Positions 53,362 through 62,345 of a DNA stretch of 64,000 nt are shown here, piece after piece. Position numbers and translations under genes: made by a program. The stretch is taken from positions 16,382-80,381 of the forward strand of contig JAFRQK010000029.1 of NCBI GenBank assembly GCA_017428635.1, given 5' to 3'. The stretch's first letter is position 1; each line of letters starts with the position of its first letter. Origin of the DNA: Clostridia bacterium (lineage in GTDB: Bacteria > Bacillota > Clostridia > Oscillospirales > CAG-272). The notes under the pieces are model-generated. The model made no database searches, was not told the origin of the DNA, and saw nothing but the letters and a program-made list of their open reading frames with translations.

Positions 53362-55530
53362 TTACATAGTGAATTCCGCCGTCTCGCCCTCGGCGAGGGT
53401 GAGGACGCCGTCCTTTATCGGAACGGTCGCGGTTAGGTGCGACAGGTCGTTCTCGACCGTGACCTCGACGGGCGAGGTCGCGCGGATCGTAACGCTCGCG
53501 ATCACGCCGTCCTTCATTTCCGCGTCGACGAGGATGCCGCCGAAGCCGCGGAACGACTCGAACGAGGCGTCGCGCCAACCCGACGGGATCGCCGGGAAGA
53601 GGCGCAGTCTGCCCCACTCGCTGAACATCAGCATATCCTGGATCGCATCGGTCGCGATGAAGTTGCCCTCAAGCGTGAACAGGCGGTATTTCCAGTGATA
53701 GTCGGAGCGGAGCATATAGTCGCCGTTGGCGTGGAATCCGTTCTTCGTGCAGTTGTCGGAGAAGAAGCTCTTGAGCAGCCGCGCCGCGTCGTCTCCCCTG
53801 CCCTGCGCGACGTAGAATTCAGCCATCCAGACGACGGAGTAGCCGACCCACCACGCCGTTCCGTTGTTCTCGATGTCGCGGACGGTGGCGTCGATGACGC
53901 GACGGTGCTCATCGGTGTCGTACAGGACCGTCTTGAGCGGGTAGATGCTCATGCAGTGGGAGTGATGGCGGTGCGATTCGGTCGTCGGCTCGTCGGGGCT
54001 GATCATAAACACGCCCCGCTCGTCGATCGCGACGGGTTCGAGATGCTCCAGCGCGTCTTCCCATTTTTCGCGCTCATCCTCGTCGTCGGCGACTGCGGCG
54101 AGACGGATCATATCCTCGGCGAAGTTGCGCATCAGCGCCTGATCGTAGTTCGAGTTGGGCGTGACCCACGCCTCGGGGAGATTGTCGTGAAGTTCGGGCG
54201 AGGACGAGAGCGGCAGTTTCAGAACGCCGTCCTTCTCCTCCAAAATGTCGAGCAGGAACTCGCCGCACTCCTTCATAAACGGCCAGATGCGGTCGAAGTA
54301 GACCGGGTCGCGCGTGAAGTAGAAATATCTCGCCATGATCTGGCAGAGCCAGAACTGATTGGCGGGAGCGTAGGAATACTGGACCCATCCGCCGAGCGCG
54401 TGGCCCTCGATATCCATGATCGACGGCAGGCAAAGGCCACGGCAGCCGTAGAATTTGCGGGCGAAAGCGCGGCCGACGTCGGAGAGCGAGAGAAGATAGT
54501 CGATGAAGCACTCGCCCTGCTCGAGGCGGTTCGCCTTGAGGTAGCTCGTGTAGCTCATCTGCGTGTTGAGGTCGGAGTGGTAATCTCCCTTCCACGGCGG
54601 GAGCAGACCGTTATCAGCGGTCCAGACGCCCTGAAGCGGCATCGGATAGCAGCCCTTTCGCGAGCATCCGGCGAGGATGTAGTTGTTGAAATACCACTGG
54701 CGTTCGAGCTCGGGGTCGGGGATCGATATCGAACTCTTGTCCCAGTATTTGCGCCACCAGTCGCGGTGGGAGACGACGGCCTCGTCGTAACCCTCGACGA
54801 CCGCCTCGCCGACTGCGAAAAGCGCGGGATCGAGGAAATCCTCTTCCTTGCCGTCCGCGACGGTGAAGGCGAGCAGCGTTTTGCCGTCCTCTTCCCTGCG
54901 GGCGGTTATTATCCCGTAAAAGCGGTCGTTGGTCTGCTGGATGAAGTATTCGTAACGGACGCCGTCCTTCTCTTCGTCAACGAAGCGGGCAGGCGGATAG
55001 TGCAGATTCTTGACGGAGTCGGAGTCCTCTCCGGGCGGGCACGGCGGGTCGCCGGGCTTGCCGAACTCGGGATTCTCGATCCGAACGCCGATCCCCGTTT
55101 TGTCGATCTCAACGAGGCCGTACGGCGCCTCGGCGTGAAGGAACGCGCGAAGGTGAACGCCTTCGGCTTCGACTTTCGCCTCAGCGGTCATATAGTCGAG
55201 GTCGGAGATGGCGTTGCCCTTTACGCCGAGATCGAGGATGATCTTTCCGGCGGGGAGTTTCGTCGGCGTCGTTCTGCCGTAGCAGTCCTCAAATATGCGG
55301 GCGACCTCGTCCCGGTCGCCCTCGGCGACGAGTTTTTTCAGGTTCGCCCACGTGAAGCCCTCCTGATCCTCGGGGGAATCGGAGCAGTCCCAGATCCCGC
55401 CCTTGTCGAGCGAGAGGCGGAGTTTGTCCGGGGAGTTCCAGATGAGGCATCCCATGTCCCCGTTGCCGAGCGGGAGACCGTCGTCCCAGAATTCGATGGT
55501 TTCGTCGAAGTGAAGCCGTTTTGTGTCCAT
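53362..55530 (-). CDS. GH95-family glycosidase (alpha-L-fucosidase/galactosidase type)
   Basis: 722 residues. N-terminal beta domain (about 1-240: WDDGLPLGNGDMGCLIWNSP), (alpha/alpha)6 barrel (about 270-620) and C-terminal beta domain (RLRLFPAIPSGWRDASFESF). The catalytic acid Glu is in LPLSSSPELHD. The segment equivalent to the asparagine pair HxNINxQM reads YHSDLNTQMSY, so the first Asn is Asp and the second is kept. No signal peptide. GH95 inverting enzymes remove alpha-1,2-L-fucose or alpha-L-galactose; with the GH29 enzyme at 6 kb it suggests growth on fucosylated glycans. Confidence 0.85.
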   Translation of the reverse strand: MDTKRLHFDETIEFWDDGLPLGNGDMGCLIWNSPDKLRLSLDKGGIWDCSDSPEDQEGFTWANLKKLVAEGDRDEVARIFEDCYGRTTPTKLPAGKIILDLGVKGNAISDLDYMTAEAKVEAEGVHLRAFLHAEAPYGLVEIDKTGIGVRIENPEFGKPGDPPCPPGEDSDSVKNLHYPPARFVDEEKDGVRYEYFIQQTNDRFYGIITARREEDGKTLLAFTVADGKEEDFLDPALFAVGEAVVEGYDEAVVSHRDWWRKYWDKSSISIPDPELERQWYFNNYILAGCSRKGCYPMPLQGVWTADNGLLPPWKGDYHSDLNTQMSYTSYLKANRLEQGECFIDYLLSLSDVGRAFARKFYGCRGLCLPSIMDIEGHALGGWVQYSYAPANQFWLCQIMARYFYFTRDPVYFDRIWPFMKECGEFLLDILEEKDGVLKLPLSSSPELHDNLPEAWVTPNSNYDQALMRNFAEDMIRLAAVADDEDEREKWEDALEHLEPVAIDERGVFMISPDEPTTESHRHHSHCMSIYPLKTVLYDTDEHRRVIDATVRDIENNGTAWWVGYSVVWMAEFYVAQGRGDDAARLLKSFFSDNCTKNGFHANGDYMLRSDYHWKYRLFTLEGNFIATDAIQDMLMFSEWGRLRLFPAIPSGWRDASFESFRGFGGILVDAEMKDGVIASVTIRATSPVEVTVENDLSHLTATVPIKDGVLTLAEGETAEFTM

Positions 55531-55554
55531 TTTGTTCCCTCATTTTCACCGCGG

Positions 55555-55583
55555 TTGAATTCCGCGGCGTATTGTGGTATAAT
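55555..55583 (+). promoter_or_regulatory. Strong promoter of an orphan transcript
   Basis: TTGAAT (55555-55560), 17 bp, TATAAT (55578-55583) with extended TGG. The -35 is flanked by CCGCGG palindromes (55549-55554 and 55562-55567) that could form an operator. No open reading frame follows. Confidence 0.75.
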
Positions 55584-55589
55584 AACTGT

Positions 55590-55667
55590 AAGCATTCGTA
55601 GTGGGCAGAGCCGTCCCTTTATCGTATCGATAAACACGACTGTCGGGTCCTGCGGGTGCTTTTTTTA
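55590..55667 (+). ncRNA. Candidate small RNA, about 78 nt
   Basis: It begins 7-8 bases after the -10 box. AGCATTCGTAG (55591-55601) pairs over 11 positions (four G-U) with CTGCGGGTGCT (55650-55660), closing a multi-branch fold. That fold contains GGG/CCC, a perfect TTTATCG-tat-CGATAAA hairpin (55618-55634) and CGAC/GTCG. A run of seven or more T follows and makes the closing stem a terminator. I could not match it to 6S, SRP, tmRNA or a riboswitch class. It lies between two leftward genes and is transcribed the other way. Confidence 0.65.
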
Positions 55668-55677
55668 TTTTCCGTAT

Positions 55678-55808
55678 CACCTCATCAGTCACCTTCGGTG
55701 ACAGCTTCCCCTCAAGGGGAAGCCTCAAGATGAAGCGTTCTCTAAAGCCTTCCCCTCGAGGGGAAGGTGGATTTGAGGGTCGGAAGACCCGAAAAGACGG
55801 ATGAGGTG
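55678..55808. repeat. 131-bp palindromic MITE-like repeat
   Basis: Terminal inverted repeats CACCTCATC (55678-55686) and GATGAGGTG (55800-55808). Inside are four hairpins: GTCACC/GGTGAC, GCTTCCCC/GGGGAAGC, CCTTCCCC/GGGGAAGG and GGGTC/GACCC. I recall the CTTCCCCTcaAGGGGAAG modules with ATGAGG ends as a repeat scattered in gut Clostridia genomes. It is too short to encode protein. Confidence 0.75.
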
Positions 55809-55822
55809 AGAAACGCGAAATA

Positions 55823-58800
55823 CTATTTCCCGTGCTTTTCGAGATACGCGGGAAGAAGGTCGAAGAGAAGCTCAAAGCTCGACGCCGGGGCGAACGCTCC
55901 GGGGTCCGCCGCGAGCGCTTCGTCGAAGAGGGCGCGCGAGGCGTCCGCCTCTCCCTTGCCGTAAAGGCCGAGCGCCTTCATGAAGATGCAGTGTATGCGA
56001 TTCTTGCGCGACAGATCGTCGTCGAGGACGAGCAGATCGGGCAGCGAGACGGCGAAATAGTCGGGCGTCACCGTATCGTCCATATGCAGATCGGCGAATC
56101 TGATAAGCTTGTCGAACCGCGCCGCGGCTCCCTTTTTGTCGCCTGTCGCGAGGCGCGCCATTCCCTGATAGAAGATCGATTCCGGCGGCTGATCGTTGTA
56201 GTAGACCGCCGAGGCGGGCTCGGAAATGCCGTCGGAGGCGAGCGTGAAGCGTTCTTTCGCTTCCGCGGTCTTCCCTTCCGCTTCGAGCATCACGCCGAGG
56301 ATATAGTTCTGTCTGTTCTCCTGCGCGCCCCAGAGTTTGCCCTCGCCGAGCGATTCGGGATAGCAAAACGAGGCGTAAAGCGGAGCGGTATCGCCCGTCT
56401 TCAGGGCGACTGCGATATTCGAGAAGATATACTGCTCGGGCACCTTGCCCTCTCCGCCCTCCCACGGGTGGAAGCGGCGGCCCGTGACGAGCTTCAGCGC
56501 TTTTTCGGACTCGCCGGTCAGGTTGAGCAGCGTGATATATTCAAGAAAGAGATCGTCGCGGCACCTCACCGTGTCGGCGTTCTGTTCGAGCAGCCTGCGG
56601 CGGCTCTTCGGCGAGGCGAGAAGGCGGCGGCGCAGCAGGTCCGCTTCAAGCAGAACGCGCGCGTCCGTCTTGTCGAGCGAAAACGCCATATCCATCGCGC
56701 GTTTCGCTCCTTTTTTGTCGCCGAAGTTGTTGAAGCGCAGAAGCGCGAGGTTGCGGTAAGGCGTCGCGAAGTCCGCGCCGCGCGAGATCGACTCCTCGAA
56801 CTCGCGTTTCGCATCCGCGTGGCGCTCCCTGTCGTAGTAAAGACAGCCGAGATAGTACGGCGCCTTGAAATCGGACGGATTTTCCGCTTCCGCGAACGAG
56901 AGGACCGCGATATCGGTCAGGCGGTTCGGGAAGCAGAGATACGGGTCCGCCGCCGCGGCGCGGCGAAGGAATTTTCCCGGATCGCGCCCGAGTTTATCCG
57001 TGTAGTAAGCCCTGTAATAGTCGGTCATCGGGAAGCCGCTGTCGTCGTATTTCAGCAGTTTGAGCGCCTCCTCGTAAAAGCCCGGGACCGCAAGCTCGAC
57101 GGACAGGTCGATCAGCATATTCGGGTTCACGACGTGGCGTTTTATATTCTCGCCGTTCAGGTACAGGCCGAGGATATCGAGGCGGTCGCCGTCGAGAGAC
57201 GGCGCGCGGCCTTCGAGCATCGCCAGCATATTGTTCGCGGCAAAGTTTCTGCCGTTGAAAACGAGCGCTTCGCGGGCGAATCCCTTCGCCTGCTCACACC
57301 TGCCCGCGCGCGAGGCGAGGGCGGCGAGGAAATAGTATGCGGGACCGGCGAAGTCGGCGTTCCACGTCGCTTTGTAGAACGCGTCGAAGGCGCCCGCCTC
57401 GTCGCCGAGGTAGAAAAGAGTCACGCCGAGGCCGTAGTGATACCGCCCCGTCGGGGGATTCGGATTAGAGCGCGTCGCGCGGGCGATCGCCGCCTCGTAG
57501 TGCGACTTCGCCTCCGTGAAATATCCTTTTTTGAGCAACAGATCCGCGTACGCGCCGTTGAGCGTCATATTCGCGGGCTCGCGGCGCAGCCCCTCGAGAT
57601 AGTAGTCCTCCGCCCTGCGCGTTGCGTGGCGGTACTGCTCCACGTGCATGCCGTAGAGGTAAAGGTCCTCGACCGTCTCGCAGTCCGCGGGAGCGGGAGC
57701 GGGAGCGGCGGGCGACGGGATCGGCTGTCCGCGGACGCCTCCGTCGGCTGCGATCGCCTCTTTGCCGTCCCTGACAAGCGCGACGCGGACCTCGGAGAAC
57801 GTCTTGCCGCCCGAGGAGCGGGTAAAGACGGTCGTCTCGCCCGTTTTGAGCTCGACCGTTCCGACTTTTCTGCCGTTAACCGTGACGTCGTACTCGCCGC
57901 CGGGACCCGAGCAGTACGCGCTGAGCGTTATCCTGTCGTCGACGTCGAGGCGGACCGCGATATCGCGCGTGGCGTTGTGGACCGTCCCGAGGTCGTGGTA
58001 AGGCATGAAATACTGGGTGAAATCGCGCGTCTCGAACGGCTCCAGAAAAGAGAAATCGGGCTGGTTGTCGGTGAAGCAGCCGGTCATCAGCTCAAAGTAC
58101 GGACCGTCCGAATCGGTGAGATTGCGGTCCCACGCGACCCCGAAATCGCCGCATCCCCACGTCCACTGCTTTTTGCCGGGGGAGACGTGGTGATCCGCAA
58201 CGTGCAGAAGACCCGCGCCGACGCCCTCGTCGTAGCCTCCGACGAAGTCGAAATCGCTCTTCGCCGCCATATACGAGGTGGGAACGGGGAGATTAACGTA
58301 GCGCGAGATGTCGACCCCGCGCGAGTAGTCGACTTTATAATAAGTGCCGGTCGCAATGGGGAACGTCGACACGTCCCGCTTGCCGTGGTCCATGACGGCG
58401 GTGACGTCCGGCGGGAAAATGCTCCTGTAATTCTCGTTCACCGCGACGGCGGGATTCGCCCACCAGAGGAACGTCTGCCGGACGGGCGTGCGGTTGAAAA
58501 TATGGTTTTTCAGCTCGATATACGCGCGGTCGGGATAGAGCGTGAACTCCGTCTCGCCCTTCGTGTGGAACATACCCTCGATCTCCGAGACGGTCACGGT
58601 CGCCGAGCCGTCCTCGCCCTCGCTGATCGCCCAGTTGACCTCGTCGAACGTGGACGGACGGTGGTGCTGAGGCCAGTTGAACTCGATACCGCCCGAGATC
58701 CACGGGCCGGCAAGCCCGACGAGCGCGGGCTTGATAACGCGGTTGTAGTATATGAAATCGTAGTTTTTGATCTTGTCGAATGCGCGCGCGACGCGCCCGC

Positions 58801-59038
58801 CGAGTTCCGGCAGGATCATCACTTTAATATAGTCGTTTTCGAGAAAAAGCGCGCGATAGGACACGCGCTCCGCCGCGTCGGAGATCTTGTCGGTCACCGG
58901 ATGCGGGTAAACGCGGCCGCTGCTTCCCTGATATACGCGCTTTTCGAGAAAAAGCGGGTTTCTGTCGGGTTCGCCCGCGCGGTACGTCGGAAAGACGACC
59001 TTCTGCTCCCAGACGCGGACTTTTTTGCTCTCACTCAT
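55823..59038 (-). CDS. DUF5107 protein with TPR repeats
   Basis: 1071 residues from ATG 59038 (AAGGGGCG upstream). The N-terminal about 330 residues form a DUF5107 aldose-epimerase-like beta sandwich: VMILPELGGRVARAFDKIKN, WISGGIEFNWPQHHRP, TFLWWANPAVAVNENY, GTYYKVDYSRGVD, QWTWGCGDFGVAWDRNLTDS, FMPYHDLG. A Pro/Ala linker (PSPAAPAPAPA) is followed by about 550 residues of TPR-like helical repeats. No signal peptide. The family sits in carbohydrate loci of gut bacteria and is thought to process glycans; the reaction is not settled to my knowledge. Confidence 0.85.
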   Translation of the reverse strand: MSESKKVRVWEQKVVFPTYRAGEPDRNPLFLEKRVYQGSSGRVYPHPVTDKISDAAERVSYRALFLENDYIKVMILPELGGRVARAFDKIKNYDFIYYNRVIKPALVGLAGPWISGGIEFNWPQHHRPSTFDEVNWAISEGEDGSATVTVSEIEGMFHTKGETEFTLYPDRAYIELKNHIFNRTPVRQTFLWWANPAVAVNENYRSIFPPDVTAVMDHGKRDVSTFPIATGTYYKVDYSRGVDISRYVNLPVPTSYMAAKSDFDFVGGYDEGVGAGLLHVADHHVSPGKKQWTWGCGDFGVAWDRNLTDSDGPYFELMTGCFTDNQPDFSFLEPFETRDFTQYFMPYHDLGTVHNATRDIAVRLDVDDRITLSAYCSGPGGEYDVTVNGRKVGTVELKTGETTVFTRSSGGKTFSEVRVALVRDGKEAIAADGGVRGQPIPSPAAPAPAPADCETVEDLYLYGMHVEQYRHATRRAEDYYLEGLRREPANMTLNGAYADLLLKKGYFTEAKSHYEAAIARATRSNPNPPTGRYHYGLGVTLFYLGDEAGAFDAFYKATWNADFAGPAYYFLAALASRAGRCEQAKGFAREALVFNGRNFAANNMLAMLEGRAPSLDGDRLDILGLYLNGENIKRHVVNPNMLIDLSVELAVPGFYEEALKLLKYDDSGFPMTDYYRAYYTDKLGRDPGKFLRRAAAADPYLCFPNRLTDIAVLSFAEAENPSDFKAPYYLGCLYYDRERHADAKREFEESISRGADFATPYRNLALLRFNNFGDKKGAKRAMDMAFSLDKTDARVLLEADLLRRRLLASPKSRRRLLEQNADTVRCRDDLFLEYITLLNLTGESEKALKLVTGRRFHPWEGGEGKVPEQYIFSNIAVALKTGDTAPLYASFCYPESLGEGKLWGAQENRQNYILGVMLEAEGKTAEAKERFTLASDGISEPASAVYYNDQPPESIFYQGMARLATGDKKGAAARFDKLIRFADLHMDDTVTPDYFAVSLPDLLVLDDDLSRKNRIHCIFMKALGLYGKGEADASRALFDEALAADPGAFAPASSFELLFDLLPAYLEKHGK

Positions 59039-59090
59039 CTTATTTCGCCCCTTGAGGTGTGTTTTGTGGGGAAAAAACGTGCTTTTTAAT

Positions 59091-59119
59091 ATTATACAGT
59101 ATATTTTGCGGGATAGCAA
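59091..59119 (-). promoter_or_regulatory. Promoter of the DUF5107 gene
   Basis: Minus strand TTGCTA (59114-59119), 17 bp, TATAAT (59091-59096). Confidence 0.75.
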
Positions 59120-59137
59120 GAAGGTAAACTCCCCGGG

Positions 59138-59166
59138 TTTACAAACCGCGGAGGATTTGATATACT
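59138..59166 (+). promoter_or_regulatory. Promoter of the ABC-2 exporter operon
   Basis: TTTACA (59138-59143), 17 bp, TATACT (59161-59166), divergent from the DUF5107 promoter. Confidence 0.7.
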
Positions 59167-59199
59167 GTTCTCGAAAATAACTGTCGGCGGGTGGCTCAC

Positions 59200-59868
59200 A
59201 TGAAGCTTGAAGTCAAAAACATAAAAAAGTCGTTCGGAAAGCGCGAGGTGCTGTCCGATATCACGTTCACCGCAGAGGGCGGCGAGGTGGTCGGCATCCT
59301 AGGAGAGAACGGGTGCGGAAAGTCGACGCTTCTGTCCGTCATGGCGGGCGTGCTCCAGCGCGGCGGCGGGTCGATGACGCTCGACGGCGAGGACCTTTTC
59401 GCGTCGGCGAAAAAGCTTCGCGAGGCGACCGGGTACGTGCCGCAGGGAACGACGCTTCTCGAGGAGCTCACCGCGCGCGACAATCTTCGTCTGAGCTGGA
59501 GCAAAGAGGCGCTCGAGCGCGAACTTGAGGACGGAGTCCTGGGGATGCTCGGCGTCGGATCGTTTTTGAAAAAACAGGTGTCGAAACTGTCGGGCGGCAT
59601 GAAAAAGCGTCTGTCGATCGCGTGCTGCGTTTCGGCGCGGCCGCCGGTGCTCCTGCTCGACGAGCCGTGCGCGGCGCTCGACCTTTCGTGCAAGGCGTCG
59701 ATCCTCGATTTCATTGACGCGCACAGAAAGGGCGGCGGGATCGCCGTTCTGACCTCTCACGACGAGTCTGAGATCGCCGTCTGCGACAGATGGTTCATTA
59801 TGAAAGACGGGGTCCTCACCCCTTACGACTACGACGGCGACGTGAAAAGGCTGGTGATGAGCCTATGA
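59200..59868 (+). CDS. ABC transporter ATPase
   Basis: 222 residues from ATG 59200; a GTG at 59191 lies in the GGGTGG ribosome site. Walker A GENGCGKST (about 35-43), Q-loop in GYVPQGTTLLEE, signature KLSGGMKKRLS, Walker B VLLLDEPCAALD, switch His in TSHDESE. Three-gene operon with two ABC-2 permeases, each joined by an ATGA overlap. Exports an unknown substrate. Confidence 0.92.
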   Translation: MKLEVKNIKKSFGKREVLSDITFTAEGGEVVGILGENGCGKSTLLSVMAGVLQRGGGSMTLDGEDLFASAKKLREATGYVPQGTTLLEELTARDNLRLSWSKEALERELEDGVLGMLGVGSFLKKQVSKLSGGMKKRLSIACCVSARPPVLLLDEPCAALDLSCKASILDFIDAHRKGGGIAVLTSHDESEIAVCDRWFIMKDGVLTPYDYDGDVKRLVMSL

Positions 59869-61121
59869 CGACGCCCCGACGGACCGGCGCCGTTTACGCG
59901 GGGCTGACCGCAAAACGGTATTTCCGGCTCTTCCCCGTCATCGCGGCGCTGACTCTGGTACTGACGCTCGTGCTCGGCTTTTATCTCGCGAGATCGGTCA
60001 GCAAAAGCGTCGACGCGGAAGACAAAAAGATCGTAAAGATCGCTCTGACGGGCGATCTCGACGATTCGTATCTCAAGATCGCCGTGGCGGCGATCAAGGA
60101 TTTCGACATGACGAAGTTCTCGGCTGATTTCATCCTGATGAGCGAGGACGAAGCGAAAGCGAAAATGCGCTCGGGCGAGCTCGCCGCATATATTTACATG
60201 CCCGACGGATTCATGGAAAAGGCGAGGATGGGCGACGTAGGCGAGATAGAATACGTAACGGCGAGCGGCTCGGTCTCGTTCGGGACGCAGCTCGCGTCCG
60301 AGTTGATAAAAGCCGTGTCGACGCTCGTGATCGACGCGCAGAAAGCTACGTACGGATACGACGAGATCGCGCTGGGAACGGGACTGACGCCGGACGAGAC
60401 GCTCGAAATGGGCGCGGACGCCGTCAAGCGGATCGTGCTCTCGATCGTCAACCGAGGCGAGTTGTTCGACGTCGAAGAAACGGGATTCGCGGGATCGCGC
60501 ACGGAGGAGGAGTCGATCGTTTTCGGCGTTCTCACGGCGTTCCTCTCCCTTTGGGGGATCTGCTGCTGCTCAGTTGCGTCGAAGAAGGATATCCCGCTGT
60601 ACAGATCGCTCCGCGCGCGCGGCGTGGGCGCCGCGGCGCAGACGGCGGGCGAATGGGGCGCGTATTACGTATTTATGACGGTGACTGTCTTCCTGCTCGG
60701 AGGGGTCGTCGTTCTCGTTCTGGCAATCGCCGGAAAGTGGGATACCGGCAATTTCCCCGTCGCGGAGTTCGCCGCGGGGCTCACGCTTCCGCTGGCTACG
60801 TTATCCGCGATGCAGTTTTTCATCTATGAGGTCACAACGGGAATAGTCGACGGCGTCGTCGCGCAGTTCCTCGCCGCCGTCGGGCTCGGGTATATCACCG
60901 GGTGTCTGTTCCCCTCCGGGTTCTTCCCGGAGTCGGTCCAGCGCGCCTCCGTCTGGCTCCCGACGGGCGCGGTCCGGGCGTACTTCGCCGGATTCGATCC
61001 CGCGGGCGAGGGGTCGGGGTACGCCGCGCTCGTCCTCGTCGGATACGCGGTTTTGTTCCTCACCCTGGCGTTCCTGTCGCGCAGGCGTAAGATCCTGAAG
61101 GATCGGGGAGGCGCGGCATGA
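59865..61121 (+). CDS. ABC-2 type permease (first of pair)
   Basis: 418 residues from ATG 59865, which overlaps the ATPase stop. One N-terminal span (about 20-42), a large extracytoplasmic domain (about 43-215, starting SVSKSVDAEDKKIVKIAL) and five C-terminal spans. This is the DrrB/YhgE-like ABC-2_membrane_3 layout. Ends in RRRKILKD. Overlaps the second permease by 4 bp. Confidence 0.85.
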   Translation: MTTPRRTGAVYAGLTAKRYFRLFPVIAALTLVLTLVLGFYLARSVSKSVDAEDKKIVKIALTGDLDDSYLKIAVAAIKDFDMTKFSADFILMSEDEAKAKMRSGELAAYIYMPDGFMEKARMGDVGEIEYVTASGSVSFGTQLASELIKAVSTLVIDAQKATYGYDEIALGTGLTPDETLEMGADAVKRIVLSIVNRGELFDVEETGFAGSRTEEESIVFGVLTAFLSLWGICCCSVASKKDIPLYRSLRARGVGAAAQTAGEWGAYYVFMTVTVFLLGGVVVLVLAIAGKWDTGNFPVAEFAAGLTLPLATLSAMQFFIYEVTTGIVDGVVAQFLAAVGLGYITGCLFPSGFFPESVQRASVWLPTGAVRAYFAGFDPAGEGSGYAALVLVGYAVLFLTLAFLSRRRKILKDRGGAA

Positions 61122-62269
61122 AAAAGATAAAAAGATATCTGCTCTGGTTCTTCCTCCTCGAAAAAAGACTGTTCAGAAAGGTCGGATTCATTCTCGTCCT
61201 TTTGTCCGTGCCGCTGCTCGTTCTCGTTATCTCGCTGATCTCGGCGCGCGCGGAAGGCGCGATCGAGGTCGTCCTCTTCGCCGAGGAGCCGCAGGACGCG
61301 GTCGTCGCCGAGATCACGGACAAACTGCTCGCGGACCGCTCGTTTATAACGTTCCGCGAAGTCGGGGAGCGGGATGAAGCGATCAATCTCGTAAAATACG
61401 GCTCGGCGGACGAGGCGTGGGTCCTCGAGGAAGGCTTTTTCGATAAGATCTCCGACTACGCAAACGGAAAGGACGGGGACGACCCTGCCGTCAGCGTATA
61501 CGTCAGACAGGACAGCGCTGCGCTGCTCGTCGCGCGCGAAAAACTGACCGCGGCGGTCTCGCCGGTCCTGCTGCGCGAGACGATGAAAGCGATCGCGAGG
61601 AGCGATTTCGACGAGGATGAGATCCCCGACGAGGAGGGCATGAACGCGATCTACGACGGCGCGTTCAGAAGCGAGGAAATATTCAAGTACGCGTACCTCG
61701 ACGGCGGCGATACCGCCGACAAGGACGTCGGATATCTGCTCTCGCCGATCAGGGGCATTCTTGCGGTGATGACCGTCCTCGGCGGGCTCGCCACGGGCGT
61801 GTACTGGCTCCGTGACGTCGAGGCGGGCGCGTTCGGGCGGTTCCGCGGAGTAAGAAGGATCGTCCTCGCCGCGGGTTATCAGCTGACCGGAGTGCTCCCC
61901 GTGGCGGCCGTTTCCCTCGTGTCGCTCGCCGTCGCGGGCGTCCTCACCGACCCGCTCCGCGAGATACTGAACTCCCTGCTTCTGTGCGCCTCAGCGAGCG
62001 CTTTCTGCTCGCTCGTCCGCGTGATATGCGGAAAGTCGGAGAGGCTGAGCGTCGCGACGCCGATCCTGACGATCGCGCTGCTCGCCCTGAGCCCGATCTT
62101 CATGGGGATGGACACGATGAGGGCGTTCCACGTACTGACGCCGGTCTTCTATTATCTGTCCGCCACGCACGACGCGACGTTCCTGCCGCTGACAGCGGCG
62201 TACGCCGCGGCGGCCGCCGCGCTGGCGATACTGCTCGCGAAACTGTCCTGTTTCGTGCGCAAAGCGTGA
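61118..62269 (+). CDS. ABC-2 type permease (second of pair)
   Basis: 383 residues with the same layout as the preceding permease: N-terminal span (about 20-42), extracytoplasmic domain (about 45-205) and several C-terminal spans. The two are probably diverged duplicates forming a heterodimer. It ends 2 bp before the tRNA-Leu promoter; no terminator is seen other than the dyad at 62281-62310. Confidence 0.85.
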   Translation: MKKIKRYLLWFFLLEKRLFRKVGFILVLLSVPLLVLVISLISARAEGAIEVVLFAEEPQDAVVAEITDKLLADRSFITFREVGERDEAINLVKYGSADEAWVLEEGFFDKISDYANGKDGDDPAVSVYVRQDSAALLVAREKLTAAVSPVLLRETMKAIARSDFDEDEIPDEEGMNAIYDGAFRSEEIFKYAYLDGGDTADKDVGYLLSPIRGILAVMTVLGGLATGVYWLRDVEAGAFGRFRGVRRIVLAAGYQLTGVLPVAAVSLVSLAVAGVLTDPLREILNSLLLCASASAFCSLVRVICGKSERLSVATPILTIALLALSPIFMGMDTMRAFHVLTPVFYYLSATHDATFLPLTAAYAAAAAALAILLAKLSCFVRKA

Positions 62270-62271
62270 AG

Positions 62272-62310
62272 TTGACAACGCACGGGAAATGTGTTAGAAT
62301 GTTTCCCGTG
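62272..62310 (+). promoter_or_regulatory. tRNA-Leu promoter with a dyad over the -10 box
   Basis: TTGACA (62272-62277), 17 bp, TAGAAT (62295-62300). CACGGGAAA (62281-62289) and TTTCCCGTG (62302-62310) form a 9-bp inverted repeat around the -10 region, so a regulator, or a weak terminator for the upstream operon, could act here. Confidence 0.7.
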
Positions 62311-62345
62311 CCGCGCCGATGTGAGGAGCGGTATATACTGCAAAT

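Noticed and set aside
55590-55667. SRP RNA, 6S RNA or a c-di-GMP riboswitch
   Set aside because: No GGAA/AGCA SRP apical motif, far too short for 6S, and no downstream gene on the same strand as needed for a riboswitch.
53437-55701. Plus-strand 754-codon frame opposite GH95
   Set aside because: Shadow frame; it also runs through the small RNA promoter and terminator.
55832-59089. Open frame of about 1085 codons on the plus strand opposite the DUF5107 gene
   Set aside because: Mirror frame of the real gene with Arg/Val/Glu-rich composition, no ribosome site and no recognisable domain.
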